A stretch of 14,232 nt of DNA. Origin: Selenomonadaceae bacterium (GTDB lineage Bacteria; Bacillota; Negativicutes; Selenomonadales; Selenomonadaceae). The notes beneath the pieces were generated by a model that did not search any database, was not told the DNA's origin, and saw only the letters and a program-made list of their open reading frames with translations. The DNA lies in assembly GCA_016280345.1 (NCBI GenBank), contig JAEEGN010000059.1:1-14232 (forward strand), given 5' to 3'. Position numbers and translations under genes: made by a program. Below are positions 13,631-14,232 of this stretch, piece after piece (within the stretch, counting starts at the first letter, position 1; each line of letters opens with the position of its first letter).

Positions 13631-14232
13631 TTATTGATAAAGCGCCTGGGCCTCCCCGGGCGTCATGGCGACGAAGCGGATCGTGTCGCCGGGCCTCGCC
13701 TGGGCCAGTTTCGGCAGGTCGAGGGAAAGGACGGTGGCGATTTTCGCGTAGCCGCCCGTCGTCTGGTGGTCGGCCATCAGGATGATGGGCTTGCCGCCGG
13801 AAGCGACCTGGATGGAGCCGAAAACGATGCCGTCGGAAACGATGTCCGTCCCGCCGCGGCTGTCGACGGTCGGCCCGTCGAGCCGGATGCCCATGCGGTC
13901 GCTGTCGGGGGAAACTTCGTAAGGCGACGTGAGGAAGGCCGCGACGCCCGCCGCTGTAAAGCAGTCGTCCTGCGGCCCCAGAATGACGCGCGTCCTGATT
14001 TCCCCGGCGTAGTTCGGCGCCTCCAAAGGCAGCGCCTCTGCCGGCACCCAGCCGTCGTCGGCGCGCACCGGCAGGCGGTCGCCCTCTCGCAGGGCGCGCC
14101 CCTCGAAGCCGCCGATCCGGGCGCTGGCGTCGGTGGCGCGGCTGCCCATGACAAGCGGCACGTCGATACCGCCGCGGACGGCGAGATAGCCGCGGCAACC
14201 CGTCGCCGCCATGCCGAGGGCGAGCGTCTGCC
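13631..14232 (-). CDS. pxpC: 5-oxoprolinase subunit C (KipA/biotin-dependent carboxylase-like), N-terminus off the edge
   Basis: About 200 residues are visible, the C-terminal two-thirds of a protein usually near 300 to 330 long. The frame stays open to the right edge (QTLALGMAATGCRGYLAVRG), so the ATG at 14212 is internal. Family motifs follow: GGIDVPLVMGSRATDASARI, GGFEGRALREGDRL, RVILGPQDDCFTAAG, SDRMGIRLDGP, VSDGIVFGSIQV, PIILMADHQTTGGYAKIATV. It partners PxpB to form the 5-oxoproline-activating complex. The gap to the YcsI-like gene is 50 bases, long enough for its own ribosome site but consistent with one operon. pxpB should lie immediately upstream, outside the window. Confidence 0.93.
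   Translation of the reverse strand, partial: QTLALGMAATGCRGYLAVRGGIDVPLVMGSRATDASARIGGFEGRALREGDRLPVRADDGWVPAEALPLEAPNYAGEIRTRVILGPQDDCFTAAGVAAFLTSPYEVSPDSDRMGIRLDGPTVDSRGGTDIVSDGIVFGSIQVASGGKPIILMADHQTTGGYAKIATVLSLDLPKLAQARPGDTIRFVAMTPGEAQALYQ

Noticed and set aside
1..14232. tRNA, rRNA, CRISPR array or riboswitch
   Set aside because: No cloverleaf-like tRNA sequence, rRNA motif, regularly spaced repeat-spacer pattern or known riboswitch core was seen by eye. Covariance-model searches were not possible.

Overview
The window is about 60% GC and most likely comes from a diderm Firmicute of the Negativicutes, probably Selenomonadaceae. The main evidence is the outer-membrane porin at 5162-6523, which combines a signal peptide, one SLH domain, a short coiled coil and a beta-barrel ending in NFFF. 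That is the OmpM/Mep45 design of this class. Species level is inference.

Layout from left to right. The end of an unrecognised gene (3-314) is followed by a ribosome site and start codon that run straight into what looks like a decayed IS21-type insertion-sequence end (350-441). Two terminators follow. Three chromosomal units on the minus strand come next: a two-gene sensory operon (a transmembrane chemoreceptor, then a sugar-binding lipoprotein, 3745-1004), a NodB-type polysaccharide deacetylase lipoprotein (4820-3870), and the SLH porin (6523-5162). The last two concern the cell envelope. Each unit has a recognisable sigma-A-like promoter.

On the plus strand are a 5'-truncated flavodoxin (6942-7214) behind an intact-looking promoter, and an aldo/keto reductase with two C-terminal [4Fe-4S] clusters (7372-8487). 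An ISL3-type transposase relic with an internal deletion (about 8613-8926) and two plus-strand terminators follow.

A compact phage-type lysis cassette on the minus strand (10758-9207) encodes a three-helix holin, a GH25 endolysin and a small coiled-coil protein with a signal peptide and a C-terminal hydrophobic tail. The three genes overlap or nearly touch, a terminator closes the unit, and a terminator-like hairpin lies in its leader. No other phage gene is visible. Divergent from it is a soluble, YfmS-like chemoreceptor (11111-11932).

A long bidirectional terminator (11938-11993) separates that gene from a 5-oxoproline/D-glutamate catabolic operon on the minus strand: pxpC (partial, running off the right edge), a YcsI/DUF1445 D-glutamate cyclase-like protein and pxpA. 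Its pxpB partner is not in the window and would be expected upstream, beyond the right edge.

The clearest functional groupings are the receptor plus binding-protein pair (sugar taxis), the lysis cassette, and the pxp operon. The insertion-sequence relics and the truncated flavodoxin mark two places where DNA has been gained and lost.
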